A stretch of 64,000 nucleotides of DNA from an uncultured Rhodospirillales bacterium (lineage in GTDB: Bacteria; Pseudomonadota; Alphaproteobacteria; ATCC43930; CGMCC-115725). The DNA is taken from NCBI GenBank assembly GCA_903822185.1, contig CAIJOA010000014.1, positions 1 to 64,000 of the forward strand, read 5' to 3'. Positions 42,700 through 51,390 of the stretch are shown here, piece by piece. The notes beneath the pieces are model-generated. The model did not search any database. It was given only the letters and a program-made list of their open reading frames with translations, and was not told the origin of the DNA. A program made the position numbers and the translations under genes. The stretch's first letter is position 1; every line of letters starts with the position of its first letter.

Positions 42700-43760
42700 C
42701 ACGCACCATGCCGGCCGCGTGCGAGCAGCCATAGGAAAACCGGAGTGCCGATCACGGCGGTCAGAACGCCCAGAGGTAATTCAACGACGCCGATCGTGCG
42801 CGCCACCGTATCGACCGCCAGCAGATAGGCCGCGCCGAAGACGATGGTCATCGGCAGCAGCCGCGCGAAAGCGGGGCCGACGATTAGCCGCGCCAGATGC
42901 GGGACGAGAAGACCGACCCAGCCAACGATGCCGCTGACCGATACCGCCGCCGCCGTCATCAGTGTTGCGCCGATCACCACGGCGCCGCGCACCCATCGTA
43001 CATCGACGCCCAGCGCGGTCGCTTCTTCTTCGCCGAGACTCATCACGTCGAGACGCCAGCGCAGCAGCACCAGCGGAATCACCGCGACGAGGACAGTCGG
43101 GGCCAGCACCATCAGATCGGCGCGATTGAACGAGGCGAGGCTGCCAAGCAGCCAGAAGGTAATGGCCGGCAGTTGATTCAGCGGATCGGCAAGGAACTTC
43201 AGCAGAGCGACGCCCGAACCGAACAGCGCGCCGACGACCACGCCGGTCAGGACTAACACCAGGATCGGATCGCGGCCGCTGATCGTCGCGGCGAGGCCAT
43301 AGACCATGCCGACGGCGGTCAACCCGCCGGCGAAGGACATCGCCTCGATGCCGATGACGGGCAGCGACAGATAGATGCCGAGCACGGCACCCAACGCCGC
43401 GCCCGATGACACGCCGAGGATGTCGGGTGAGACCAGCGGATTGCGAAAGAGGCTTTGATAGGCGCTGCCAGACGAGGCAAGCGCGGTGCCGACCAATAAG
43501 GCGGCGAAGATGCGCGGTCCGCGTATCTGCCAGATCACGGTCTGTGCCGCGTCCGATACGGTTCCGCTCTTCAGCCCGAAACTTACGGCGAGATCGGACA
43601 GCGTGACGGGATAGGCACCGACCGTGACAGCGAAAGCGGTCAGAACCAACAGCGCGATGACGGCAAGGCCAATGGCCCAGCCGAAACCAGCCTCAGCCGG
43701 CTTTGCCGAGGAGTTGGTCGAGCTGTGCGTCGGTGGGGGCTTGTTGATAGAAGAGCTCAT
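42696..43760 (-). CDS. FecCD-type ABC permease, likely molybdate/tungstate
   Basis: 354 residues with many membrane segments; FecCD hallmarks are FAALLVGTALASSGSAYQSL, NPLVSPDILGVSSGAALGAV and IVGWVGLLVPHLARLIVGP. ATG 43760 overlaps the binding-protein gene by 68 bases and the first 28 residues are polar, so a later start is possible. It forms the homodimeric channel of the transporter with the ATPase at 41917. Confidence 0.9.
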   Translation of the reverse strand: MSSSINKPPPTHSSTNSSAKPAEAGFGWAIGLAVIALLVLTAFAVTVGAYPVTLSDLAVSFGLKSGTVSDAAQTVIWQIRGPRIFAALLVGTALASSGSAYQSLFRNPLVSPDILGVSSGAALGAVLGIYLSLPVIGIEAMSFAGGLTAVGMVYGLAATISGRDPILVLVLTGVVVGALFGSGVALLKFLADPLNQLPAITFWLLGSLASFNRADLMVLAPTVLVAVIPLVLLRWRLDVMSLGEEEATALGVDVRWVRGAVVIGATLMTAAAVSVSGIVGWVGLLVPHLARLIVGPAFARLLPMTIVFGAAYLLAVDTVARTIGVVELPLGVLTAVIGTPVFLWLLARGRHGAW

Positions 43761-44718
43761 AAAAGCGCTTGGTCTCGGCGCGCAAATCTTCGGGGAACAA
43801 TCGAGGATAGAGCAATTTCGCCAGCCAGCGTATCCCGATCACGCGATTGACGCCCGGCGGTTCATCGACCCAACCGAACGGATACAGCGGCTCGAGATAG
43901 ACATGCTTGTCCTTCACGGCCTTCACGCCTTGCCAGGCCGGATCGGCCATGACGCTGCTCATGAAGTCGCGGTTGATCGTGACGATCACGTCAGGCTGCC
44001 AAGCCAGCACCTGTTCCAGCGAGACGTCGGCGAGATTGCCAGCACTCGTTCCCGGCGCGACCACATTCTGCGCGCCGAGGATTTCCAGCGCCTCGGCATT
44101 GATCGAACCGCGCACGTCGGTTTCAAGGCCGCGCGGGCCGCGCGCCATATAGGCTTTCGGCCGCTCGGCGGCGGGCACGGTCGCGATGCGTTTTTGAAGG
44201 TCGATCAGCGCCTCTTCGGTATAACGCGCGAGTGTTTCCGCGCGCGCCGAAACGCCCAACACATTGCCGGCGGTGCGCAGCAACTTCGGTGTATCGAGCA
44301 GCGAGCCGCCGATCAGCACATAAGGAATATGCGTCTGTTCCTGCACGCGATCGGCCAGCGACACGTATGTCGGTCCGACCGTGCCGACATCGAGAACGAG
44401 GTCCGGCTTGGCGGCGATGACGGCTTCGAGATTGGCGGTGTTGCCGCGTCCGGTCAGGCGGCCGATCACCGGCAGCGCGCCATAGTTGTTGATCATGAAG
44501 GACGCGGATTCGGGCGAGATCCGATGCGTCCAACCAGCAAGCTTTTCCGGCGCGAGAATATAAATCAGCGATTCGGCGGGGGGACCGGCCGGCCAGGCGT
44601 GCGTGATTTTATCGGGGATTTCGACGGTGCGACCGCCGGCGTCGGTGAAGGAGCGGGCATCGGCTTGTGTGCCCCATGCCAGCAGACAGAAAAGAACCAA
44701 GGCGATGAGCCGCGTCAT
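43693..44718 (-). CDS. FecB/MolA-like periplasmic binding protein
   Basis: 341 residues from ATG 44718 (MTRLIALVLFCLLAWGTQA, signal peptide); an upstream in-frame ATG at 44757 gives a worse N-terminus. Class III binding fold: VIGRLTGRGNTANLEAVIAA, KPDLVLDVGTVG, then INAEALEILGAQNVV and the C-terminal VNRVIGIRWLAKLLYPRLFP. The last pattern occurs in MolA-type molybdate/tungstate receptors as well as haem and siderophore receptors. Location 51 bases downstream of modA favours an oxyanion. Confidence 0.87.
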   Translation of the reverse strand: MTRLIALVLFCLLAWGTQADARSFTDAGGRTVEIPDKITHAWPAGPPAESLIYILAPEKLAGWTHRISPESASFMINNYGALPVIGRLTGRGNTANLEAVIAAKPDLVLDVGTVGPTYVSLADRVQEQTHIPYVLIGGSLLDTPKLLRTAGNVLGVSARAETLARYTEEALIDLQKRIATVPAAERPKAYMARGPRGLETDVRGSINAEALEILGAQNVVAPGTSAGNLADVSLEQVLAWQPDVIVTINRDFMSSVMADPAWQGVKAVKDKHVYLEPLYPFGWVDEPPGVNRVIGIRWLAKLLYPRLFPEDLRAETKRFYELFYQQAPTDAQLDQLLGKAG

Positions 44719-44769
44719 GGACCGATCGATACTTCGGGGATCATGAACGCGGCTCATCGTTTTGTACCT

Positions 44770-45552
44770 TTATTTCAGAACAGCGAAGCCTTGTTTCTCG
44801 AAGAACGGCTTGGCTTTATCCGAATGAAGATAGGCCAGGAACTTCGTCGCGTCCGGGTTCTTGCTGCTCGCGGTCAGGGCGATTGGATAGATGATCGGGG
44901 GATAGGTATCGGCCGGGAAGGGGGCGGCAACCTTCACGCCCTTATCGGCGGCGGCGTCGGTCTGATAGACGATGCCAAACGGCGCTTCCTTGCGCGAGAC
45001 GAAGGCAAGCGCGGCGTGCACGTCTTCGGCGCGGGCGACTTTGCTCTCTACCGAATCCCAAACGCCGAGCTTTTGCAGCGCGGCTTTGCCGTACTTGCCG
45101 GCGGGAACCGCATCGGGATCGCCCATCGCGAGATGGCCATCGCCGAGCAACTTAGCCAACGGGAAGCCTTGTTTGATCTCGACCTTCGCGGTGCTGTCAG
45201 CGGGTTCGATCAGAACGAGGACGTTGCCGAGCAGATCCTTGCGGGTCGCAGTCTGGATCTTGTCGTTCTTCTGCACATCGTTCATCCAGTCCTGGTCGGC
45301 CGAAATGAAGATGTCGGCCGGTGCGCCGCTGTCGAGCTGCTTGGCGAGCGCCGAGCTAGACGCGTAAGACGCATTCACTTTCGCGCCGCCGGTCTTCTGG
45401 TAGTCGGCGATGGCGTCGTCGAGCGCGTTCTTGAGGCTTGCGGCGGCGAAGACCAAAACGTCATCGGCGAAAGCCGGTGCGGAGAAAATAGACGCGCCGA
45501 GGACGAGGGCCGCGGCGGCGACAACGGTTCGGAATTGGGTGGGGAAACGCAC
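44770..45552 (-). CDS. modA: Molybdate-binding periplasmic protein ModA
   Basis: 260 residues. The signal peptide includes TVVAAAALVLGASIFSAPAFA. ModA signatures follow: LVFAAASLKNALDDAI with the oxyanion-binding Ser, YASSSALAKQLDSGAPADIF and ISADQDWMNDV, then MGDPDAVPAGKYGKAALQKL. No modB or modC lies here; instead a FecB/FecCD/FecE-type transporter follows in the same operon. Divergent to mop with a palindrome between. Confidence 0.93.
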   Translation of the reverse strand: MRFPTQFRTVVAAAALVLGASIFSAPAFADDVLVFAAASLKNALDDAIADYQKTGGAKVNASYASSSALAKQLDSGAPADIFISADQDWMNDVQKNDKIQTATRKDLLGNVLVLIEPADSTAKVEIKQGFPLAKLLGDGHLAMGDPDAVPAGKYGKAALQKLGVWDSVESKVARAEDVHAALAFVSRKEAPFGIVYQTDAAADKGVKVAAPFPADTYPPIIYPIALTASSKNPDATKFLAYLHSDKAKPFFEKQGFAVLK

Positions 45553-45615
45553 GACGGACCTCCAAGTGATTCGGGGCAGATGATTCAGGCATGGCCAACG
45601 ATACTGGCTGCGCTA

Positions 45616-45631
45616 TATATCATTAGATATA
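45616..45631. promoter_or_regulatory. ModE-like palindrome between modA and mop
   Basis: TATATC-ATTA-GATATA has perfect 6-base arms and lies in the 104-base gap between divergent modA and mop. AT-rich TATAT palindromes in this setting resemble ModE molybdate-repressor boxes (E. coli and Rhodobacter types), so joint repression of both transcripts by molybdate is inferred. No modE gene is in the window. Confidence 0.6.
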
Positions 45632-45656
45632 CTGAATCAACCGAAGGAAGGCCGCC

Positions 45657-45863
45657 ATGAAACTCAGCGCGCGTAATCAGTTGCCCGGCAAAGTCGTGGA
45701 AGTAACGAAGGGCGTCACGACGTCCAATATCCGCGTCGATATCGGCGGCGGTCAGATTGTCACGTCGTCGATCACCAACACGGCGGTGGACGATCTTGCC
45801 TTGAAGACCGGCGACAGCGTCACCGTCATTATCAAATCGTCCGACGTTATTATCGGCAAATAA
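45657..45863 (+). CDS. mop: Molybdenum-pterin-binding protein Mop (single TOBE)
   Basis: 68 residues forming one Mop/TOBE domain: MKLSARNQLPGKVVEVTKGV, then VRVDIGGG-type strand (NIRVDIGGGQIVTSSITN) and VIIKSSDVIIGK. Mop proteins assemble as hexamers and store molybdate or tungstate in the cytoplasm. GGAAGG precedes the ATG. Its divergent partner is modA. Confidence 0.95.
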   Translation: MKLSARNQLPGKVVEVTKGVTTSNIRVDIGGGQIVTSSITNTAVDDLALKTGDSVTVIIKSSDVIIGK

Positions 45864-45881
45864 CCCTGCCGGAAGGCCGGG

Positions 45882-46238
45882 CTAGCTTCGCTCGATCGCG
45901 GCGCTGAGCTCGGGTTTGCGGAAGGGTTTGTAGAGGACGCGATCGGCGCCGAAGGCTTCCGACAGCGTCAGCACCGTGTTGCCGGACATTTCCTGGCCGC
46001 CACCGGACATGGCGACGATCCAGATGTCGGGATTCTGGCGGCGGATGCGTTTGATGACGTCGATCCCATCGGTGCCGGGCATGACGATGTCCGTCACCAG
46101 GACGTCGAAGGTGGATTCGCTGACGAGTGCCACGCCGCGCTCGGGATCGCTCTCGGTGACGATCTCATGCGGCGGGGTGAGCATGCGGGCAATGTTGCGC
46201 AGCATGTCGGGCTGATCGTCGATCACAAGAATGCGCAT
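45882..46238 (-). CDS. Single-domain response regulator
   Basis: 118 residues from ATG 46238 (MRILVIDDQPDMLRN). Receiver features are complete: acidic pair in VIDDQPD, phospho-acceptor Asp in VLVTDIVMPGTDG, Thr/Ser position in VAMSGGG and Lys in VLYKPFRKPEL. No output domain, so it probably acts by protein contact or phosphorelay. The open frame upstream of 46238 lacks coding character. The region upstream is a long gap shared with the MarR gene. Confidence 0.9.
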   Translation of the reverse strand: MRILVIDDQPDMLRNIARMLTPPHEIVTESDPERGVALVSESTFDVLVTDIVMPGTDGIDVIKRIRRQNPDIWIVAMSGGGQEMSGNTVLTLSEAFGADRVLYKPFRKPELSAAIERS

Positions 46239-46692
46239 GGAAGCCTCTGTGAGAGCTGGCACGGCCGAGTTGAAGGACTGTACGACGCCCTCGTTCGCTC
46301 TCCGGATCCCGAGAACTGGTTCCCTGGGGAGGCCGACGCAACGAGAGGCAGTAATGCCCGGTTCGGACCGGTCGAATCGTCGCCCAATCCGATTTTTGCC
46401 ATGTTGCTGACAACATGACTGGGTAGGTGATTCTCTTGGCAACGTTTCAAGTCGCGAGACAACCGCAATATGCTTCTCAACTCACAAAGCTGCACAAGGC
46501 CCGCACACGTAGAAGGTGTGACGAAACGGTACTGTTACAGAAAAACCGTTGCTAATCAATTTTGCGGGCGCACGAGAGCTTAATTTTCTCTTTTTCAGTG
46601 TCTCTTGAGGTCATGCCCCGTTAATTTTGCTTAAATCATCCTGTACGATCGTTAAAACATCCCAGAGAACTCAGAAAATTGAACCCGTTGCC
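46239..46692. other. 454-base divergent intergenic region
   Basis: No gene is supported. It separates the minus-strand receiver gene from the plus-strand MarR gene. The part from about 46550 to 46680 is AT-rich (TTAATTTTCTCTTTTTC, GTTAATTTTGCTTAAATC) and probably holds the marR promoter. No repeats or tRNA were found. Confidence 0.4.
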
Positions 46693-47148
46693 GTGACAAC
46701 GCCCCCTACTTCATCACCGCGTCGTGCCCGAACGTCCCGCGCCATCGCCGAGCTTATGGAACAGCTCTGGAATGCGATGTCCAATCACGCGATCAACCAA
46801 GGGATGAAACCGGCCCAATGGACCGCGCTGCGTTACCTGGCCCAGGCGAACGAGAGCGCTTGCCACGTCGGCGCCTTCGCCCAATTCCACCGGACCACAC
46901 CTAGCAGCGCCTCCCAAACCATGACTGCGCTGGAAAAACGTAATCTGGTCGTCAAACGGAAGGGCGAGGACAACCGGCAGCGGATTCTGGCCCTGACGGC
47001 CGAGGGCGAGCAGCTTTTGAAAGACGATCCGATGCTGGGGCTCGCCGCGACGATCGCTACTCTTTCGGACGAGCAGCTTGCGACCATGGCCGAGGTCATG
47101 AACACACTTTTGCGCACGCCGATCGCCCCGCCGAAGGTCGATAAGTAG
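46693..47148 (+). CDS. MarR-family transcriptional regulator
   Basis: About 151 residues from GTG 46693; the frame is open to 46627 (TTG), so the start is uncertain. The winged helix-turn-helix reads MKPAQWTALRYLAQANESAC, FAQFHRTTPSSASQTMTALE and the wing KRNLVVKRKGEDNRQRILAL, all standard for MarR. It probably dimerises and binds a palindrome; an AGTTAG-N12-CTAACT repeat lies 47 bases downstream, ahead of the pilus operon. Confidence 0.9.
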   Translation: MTTPPTSSPRRARTSRAIAELMEQLWNAMSNHAINQGMKPAQWTALRYLAQANESACHVGAFAQFHRTTPSSASQTMTALEKRNLVVKRKGEDNRQRILALTAEGEQLLKDDPMLGLAATIATLSDEQLATMAEVMNTLLRTPIAPPKVDK

Positions 47149-47194
47149 TAGTCCCTAGAGGCAAAAGCCCCGGTTACTGCGGAAAGCCCATAAG

Positions 47195-47218
47195 AGTTAG
47201 TTAAAATGCGCGCTAACT
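47195..47218. promoter_or_regulatory. Inverted repeat, possible MarR operator
   Basis: AGTTAG (47195-47200) and CTAACT (47213-47218) are perfect 6-base arms with a 12-base spacer, between the marR stop and the pilus operon. An AT-rich tract follows (47229-47259) that could be the pilus promoter. Regulator identity is inferred from adjacency. Confidence 0.45.
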
Positions 47219-47260
47219 TACTGATCCCGTAATTATTTGTTTAAGTATCTAATCTAATTT

Positions 47261-47316
47261 CCAGACCTGCACATCGCGGCTCTTCGCCCGTGATTCTCGC
47301 TCTTAAAGAGGTCTGG
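47261..47316 (+). promoter_or_regulatory. Leader stem covering the ribosome binding site of the pilus operon
   Basis: CCAGACCT (47261-47268) is exactly complementary to AGGTCTGG (47309-47316), which ends 1 base before ATG 47318. The ribosome binding site AAAGAGG (47305-47311) overlaps the second arm. Pairing in mRNA would hide it, suggesting translational control, for instance by temperature or a bound factor. The loop is 40 bases. Confidence 0.45.
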
Positions 47317-47317
47317 A

Positions 47318-47947
47318 ATGTTTGCCATTTTTTCTCGCCGCTTGCGCCGCCTGACGAGCATTGTTGCCGTCGCTGCGCTTCTCCTCGGCGGTTCTTTGCC
47401 GGCTGCGCGGGCAACGACCACGGCGACTTCGTCGATCCTCGTCACCGCGACCGTGCTGCAGGCCTGCATCGTCGTCGCCCTGCCGATGGTGTTCGGCAAT
47501 TACGATCCAACCTCCGCCACGCCGACAAACGGCTCGACGACGCTTGTCGTCACCTGCACCTTGGGCACGCCCTACAATGTCGGGCTCAGCACCGGCAGTG
47601 GCACGGGCGCGACCGTCGCGTCGCGCAAGATGACGTTCGGCTCCAACACCCTCAATTACAGCCTCTATTCGGATAGCGGTCATTCGACGGTGTGGGGGCC
47701 GACGATCGGCACGAACACCGTCGCCGCGACTTCGACGGGTTTGCCGACGACCTACAACGTCTATGGCCAGATCCCGGCGCAGCAGGCAGCCAGCACCGGC
47801 GCTTACACCGATAGCGTCACCGTCACCGTTACCTACTGGGCAGATTGGGCAGCCGATCCATGCGCATCCTTGCCGATTGCCGTCCGATTCTTTTGGGCTT
47901 CGCGCTGCTGGCATGTTCGTTTGGCACCAGCCTTGCCGGCGATCTGA
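47318..47947 (+). CDS. Spore coat U (SCPU) domain pilin-like protein (1)
   Basis: 209 residues with a signal peptide (LTSIVAVAALLLGGSLPAA). SCPU/Csu-type features include an early Cys in VLQACIVVALPMVFGNYDP and partner VTCTLGTPYNVGLSTGSG, then RKMTFGSNTLNYSLYSD and YTDSVTVTVTY. The paralogue at 50899 stops right after TVTVTY; here that position reads TGG and the frame runs on 28 codons into the chaperone gene, an apparent stop loss that overlaps it by 88 bases. Likely a pilus subunit. Confidence 0.87.
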   Translation: MFAIFSRRLRRLTSIVAVAALLLGGSLPAARATTTATSSILVTATVLQACIVVALPMVFGNYDPTSATPTNGSTTLVVTCTLGTPYNVGLSTGSGTGATVASRKMTFGSNTLNYSLYSDSGHSTVWGPTIGTNTVAATSTGLPTTYNVYGQIPAQQAASTGAYTDSVTVTVTYWADWAADPCASLPIAVRFFWASRCWHVRLAPALPAI

Positions 47948-48582
47948 AGCTGAGCACGATCCGCGTCGATCTTTCCGACAAGCAGCCCAGCGCATCGCTG
48001 ACTATCACCAACGCGGGTGCCGAGAAAACCCTCATTCAGATGCGTCTCTGGGCCTGGAGCCAAAAAGACGACGCCGACGCCCTGACGCCGACCAACGATC
48101 TGATCGCCAATCCGCCGATCGCCGAACTCGCGCCGAACGGGAAGCAACTCGTCCGCATCGGCTACATGGGCAAGCATCAGATGACGGCCGAACAAGCCTA
48201 TCGGCTCTATGTCGAAGAAGTGCCGATCATCGATAAATCGGGCGACGCCGGCATTCACACCTATCTGAAGATCATCATGCCGGTGTTCATCGCCGCGACC
48301 GAAAAGGCCACCGCGCCAGCCCTGACTGCGATGTGGTCGCAGTCTGCCGGCGGTCAGCCCACGCTTCTGGTGCAAAACCGCCGAAGCGAGCATATGCGTA
48401 TCACCAAATATTCATTCGCCGGCGTCAACTCGGGGAAGAACGAATTCGGTGGGCTTCATTATGTGCTGGCCGGCGCGCAGATCGCGCTGCCTGTCGATGG
48501 TGTTGTCGGTACACCGAAATCGGTGTCGCTGACCACGACCGACGGCGTGCTCGACCTTCCCTTGGAAACTCTGAAGCAATAA
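47860..48582 (+). CDS. Periplasmic pilus chaperone (CsuC/FimC-like)
   Basis: 240 residues from ATG 47860 (MRILADCRPILLGFALLACS, signal peptide). Immunoglobulin-like chaperone pattern: LKLSTIRVDLSDKQPSASLT, LIQMRLWAWSQ, then NGKQLVRIGYMGK and YRLYVEEVPI. It escorts SCPU subunits through the periplasm to the usher. The short strand pattern and neighbouring SCPU genes place it in the archaic (sigma) chaperone-usher group. Confidence 0.92.
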   Translation: MRILADCRPILLGFALLACSFGTSLAGDLKLSTIRVDLSDKQPSASLTITNAGAEKTLIQMRLWAWSQKDDADALTPTNDLIANPPIAELAPNGKQLVRIGYMGKHQMTAEQAYRLYVEEVPIIDKSGDAGIHTYLKIIMPVFIAATEKATAPALTAMWSQSAGGQPTLLVQNRRSEHMRITKYSFAGVNSGKNEFGGLHYVLAGAQIALPVDGVVGTPKSVSLTTTDGVLDLPLETLKQ

Positions 48583-48586
48583 TGCG

Positions 48587-50899
48587 ATGCTTCGGCTGTT
48601 GGCGCGCATCGTTTTTGGCTGCCTGTGGCTGTTAACCATGCCTTTAACCGCTCATGCCGATTCGACGCCGACGCCGCAAAAATTCGAGCGCATGATCTTG
48701 GCGCTCGTTATCAATTCGACTCGTGTTGAAGAATCCGCGTTGGTTCTCAAAGACCCCGGCGGATTTTATGTCGCGCGTGAAACGCTCACCGACGGGCGGC
48801 TGATCGTTTCGCCGCAAGCGCGCACGATTGCCGATTCCGGGGTCGATTACGTCGCGCTCGGTTCGCTGCCGGGGGTTACCGTCGCGCTCGATACCGCCGC
48901 GCAGGAATTGCAGATCACCGCGACCGGCGATGCTATCACGCGCCAGGTCATCGATATGTCGCCGCGGATGGCCAGCGCTTTCCACACCGACACGAAGGGC
49001 GGCTTTCTCAATTACGACGCGTTGGCTCAGGCCGGCTCGAGCCAATATTTCGCTGGTATCGTCGATGGCGGCGCGTCGATTGCCGACGGCATGCTCCTGA
49101 CCTCGGGAATCGGGAAGCAATCGCGTACCGATTCGTCCTTCAAGCGGCTCGAAAGCGCCTGGGTTCACGACGTGCCGTCCGAGATGATGCGGGTGAAGGT
49201 TGGCGATGCGATCTCGCGCGGCGGTGACTGGGGCCATCCGACACGCTTCGGCGGCGTTCAGGTCGCGACCAATTTCACGGTGCAGCCCGGCTTCATTCCA
49301 TTTCCGCTGCCGAATTTTTCCGGCTCGGCATCACTGCCTTCGACCGTCGATGTCTTCATCAACAACACCCTGCGCACGCGCAGCTCGGTCGATCAGGGAC
49401 CCTTCTCGCTCAACCAGATCCCGACGATCACCGGCGGTGGTGAAGCCAGCATCGTCGTCACCGATCTGCTCGGCCGGCAACAGGTCGTCAACACGCCGTT
49501 CTATGTCACGCCGTCGTTGCTGAAAGATGGTCTGTCCGACTTCTCGTATGAAGTCGGATCGCAGCGGATGAATCTCGGCCTCGAAAGCAATCACTACAGT
49601 CACCTGGTTGGTTCGGCGACGCATCGCTACGGCATCAACGACAACCTGACCGGCGAAGGTCATGCCGAAATCATCGGGTCGCATAAGGCGGCCGGCGGCG
49701 CCCTGACGGCGAATATGTTCGATTGGGGAATCCTGCAAGGCGACGCGGCGGTCGGCGGCGACTCACACCATCGTGGCGTTCTCGCCGGCATCGGCTTCTC
49801 GCGGCAAATGGCGGGCTGGAATTTCGGCCTGACCGAACGTTGGCGCTCCGAAGGCTTTGCCGCGTCGCAATCCCTTGCCAGCAATTCCGTCGGCGAGCTG
49901 CGTAACGAGACGGTCGGCAATCTGGGCGTATCGCTTGGCGATTTCGGTTCCATCTCCGCCTCGATGGCGCGCGATACCTATTTCAATAGCGCGCCCGCGA
50001 CCATCGGCTCGCTGACCTGGACCAAGTCCCTCACACAATGGGCTTTCGTCAGCGGCTATGCCACCTCGGCCAAGCAGACGACCAGCAATACGACGCTTGG
50101 CGTTTCGATGAGCTTCTTGTTCAGCGGCGGCAACTCGATCTCGACCGATAGCAGCGTCACCAATGGCCAGCCGCAAGGCATGATCACAGCCCGCCACAGC
50201 GACGGTCCCGAAACCGGTCTTACCTATGGCCTGACCGCCAGCCGCGGCATGTTCAACCGGCTCTATGGCGACATCACCGCGCGTACGCAGCATGGCGATT
50301 TCGGCGGCGCCGTCGATCAGTTCAACGGCCAAACCAACGAGCGTCTGACCGCAAGCGGTGGTTTTGCCTTTGCTGACGGCACCGTCTTCGCCTCGCGCCG
50401 GCTCGACGATTCTTTCGCCGTCGTCACCGTGCCGGGTTTCCCCGACGTTACGGTGACGCAAGAAAATCGGCCTGTCGGCAAGACCGATTCGCAAGGCCGC
50501 ATCCTGCTGCCGCGCCTGATTTCGTACTATCCCAACAAGATCGGTCTCGACGGCGCCGAACTGCCGATCACGGCCGAGATCGATCAGTTGGAGCAGACGG
50601 TCACGCCGACCTATCGCAGCCCGATTCATCTGGTGTTCGATGCCCATGCCGCCGCGCCGCGGCTCGTCGTCGTGCAGCGTCCTGATGGCGAACCGATTAC
50701 CGCCGGCGTGCAAATCAAACGTCTCAGCGACGGCAAGCTTTATCGCGCCGCGTTCGACGGCGAGGCTTATCTCGATGTCGGGGCGGATGCCGACGGCAAT
50801 CGTTTCGTGGCGCAAGACGGCGGCGGCGCTTGCCGCTTCACGCTGCCGCCCGCCATTCTGGGCGAAGTCCGCAGTGTCGTGACATGCGGGCACGCGTGA
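48587..50899 (+). CDS. Outer-membrane pilus usher (CsuD/FimD-like)
   Basis: 770 residues starting 5 bases after the chaperone stop. Signal peptide LLARIVFGCLWLLTMPLTAH; an N-terminal domain, then the usher barrel with GFIPFPLPNFSGSASLPSTV, DVFINNTLRTRSSVDQGPFS, IVVTDLLGRQQVVNTPFYV and C-terminal domains with FPDVTVTQENRPVGKTDSQG. It forms the secretion pore for the pilus. Length is slightly shorter than FimD, as usual for archaic ushers. The stop overlaps the next ATG (TGATG). Confidence 0.93.
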   Translation: MLRLLARIVFGCLWLLTMPLTAHADSTPTPQKFERMILALVINSTRVEESALVLKDPGGFYVARETLTDGRLIVSPQARTIADSGVDYVALGSLPGVTVALDTAAQELQITATGDAITRQVIDMSPRMASAFHTDTKGGFLNYDALAQAGSSQYFAGIVDGGASIADGMLLTSGIGKQSRTDSSFKRLESAWVHDVPSEMMRVKVGDAISRGGDWGHPTRFGGVQVATNFTVQPGFIPFPLPNFSGSASLPSTVDVFINNTLRTRSSVDQGPFSLNQIPTITGGGEASIVVTDLLGRQQVVNTPFYVTPSLLKDGLSDFSYEVGSQRMNLGLESNHYSHLVGSATHRYGINDNLTGEGHAEIIGSHKAAGGALTANMFDWGILQGDAAVGGDSHHRGVLAGIGFSRQMAGWNFGLTERWRSEGFAASQSLASNSVGELRNETVGNLGVSLGDFGSISASMARDTYFNSAPATIGSLTWTKSLTQWAFVSGYATSAKQTTSNTTLGVSMSFLFSGGNSISTDSSVTNGQPQGMITARHSDGPETGLTYGLTASRGMFNRLYGDITARTQHGDFGGAVDQFNGQTNERLTASGGFAFADGTVFASRRLDDSFAVVTVPGFPDVTVTQENRPVGKTDSQGRILLPRLISYYPNKIGLDGAELPITAEIDQLEQTVTPTYRSPIHLVFDAHAAAPRLVVVQRPDGEPITAGVQIKRLSDGKLYRAAFDGEAYLDVGADADGNRFVAQDGGGACRFTLPPAILGEVRSVVTCGHA

Positions 50900-51381
50900 T
50901 GAAACGAACAAGACTCATCGCGCTGCTATTGCCGTTGTTGCTCGCCGTCGGCGCGGGGCCGGCGTCGGCCCTTTCCGTGGTCACCTGTCTTGTGCTGACG
51001 AATGCTGTCGCTTTCGGCTTTTATGATCCGACAGCGGCGGCCGGACAGACCGCCGCCGGAAACGTCAACGTCACCTGCGCTCTCGTCGGGTCGAACACGA
51101 CGGTCGCCTATACGATCGCCTTGAGTAAAGGGTCGGGAAGCTTCGCGCAGCGCACGATGAAATTCGGCTCGATCCCGCTCAACTACAATCTCTATACGTC
51201 GTCAGGCTATGGCACGATCTGGGGAGACGGCACCAGCAGCACGTCGATGGTTTCGGACAGCATGTCGATCGATGGGCTGGGCACGATCAATAATTATCCG
51301 GTCTATGCCATGATGCCCGGATCGCAAGTCCTGACGACGGGACTCTATTCCGACTCGATCACGGTGACCGTGACTTACTGA
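50899..51381 (+). CDS. Spore coat U (SCPU) domain pilin-like protein (2)
   Basis: 160 residues from ATG 50899, coupled to the usher. Signal peptide MKRTRLIALLLPLLLAVGAG; mature part with VVTCLVLTNAVAFGFYDPTA, GNVNVTCALVGSNTTVAYT, RTMKFGSIPLNYNLYTSSGY and terminal DSITVTVTY-stop. Disulfide and strand layout match the first SCPU protein. Probably the tip or minor subunit. Normal stop supports the view that the first copy has lost its stop. Confidence 0.88.
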   Translation: MKRTRLIALLLPLLLAVGAGPASALSVVTCLVLTNAVAFGFYDPTAAAGQTAAGNVNVTCALVGSNTTVAYTIALSKGSGSFAQRTMKFGSIPLNYNLYTSSGYGTIWGDGTSSTSMVSDSMSIDGLGTINNYPVYAMMPGSQVLTTGLYSDSITVTVTY

Positions 51382-51390
51382 AGACCAGTC

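Noticed and set aside
43624-45660. Long plus-strand frame of about 678 codons opposite modA and the FecB-type gene
   Set aside because: Shadow of high-GC minus-strand genes with clear families; no motif of its own.
46167-46418. Plus-strand 83-codon frame opposite the start of the receiver gene
   Set aside because: No ribosome site and no coding character; overlaps the receiver N-terminus.
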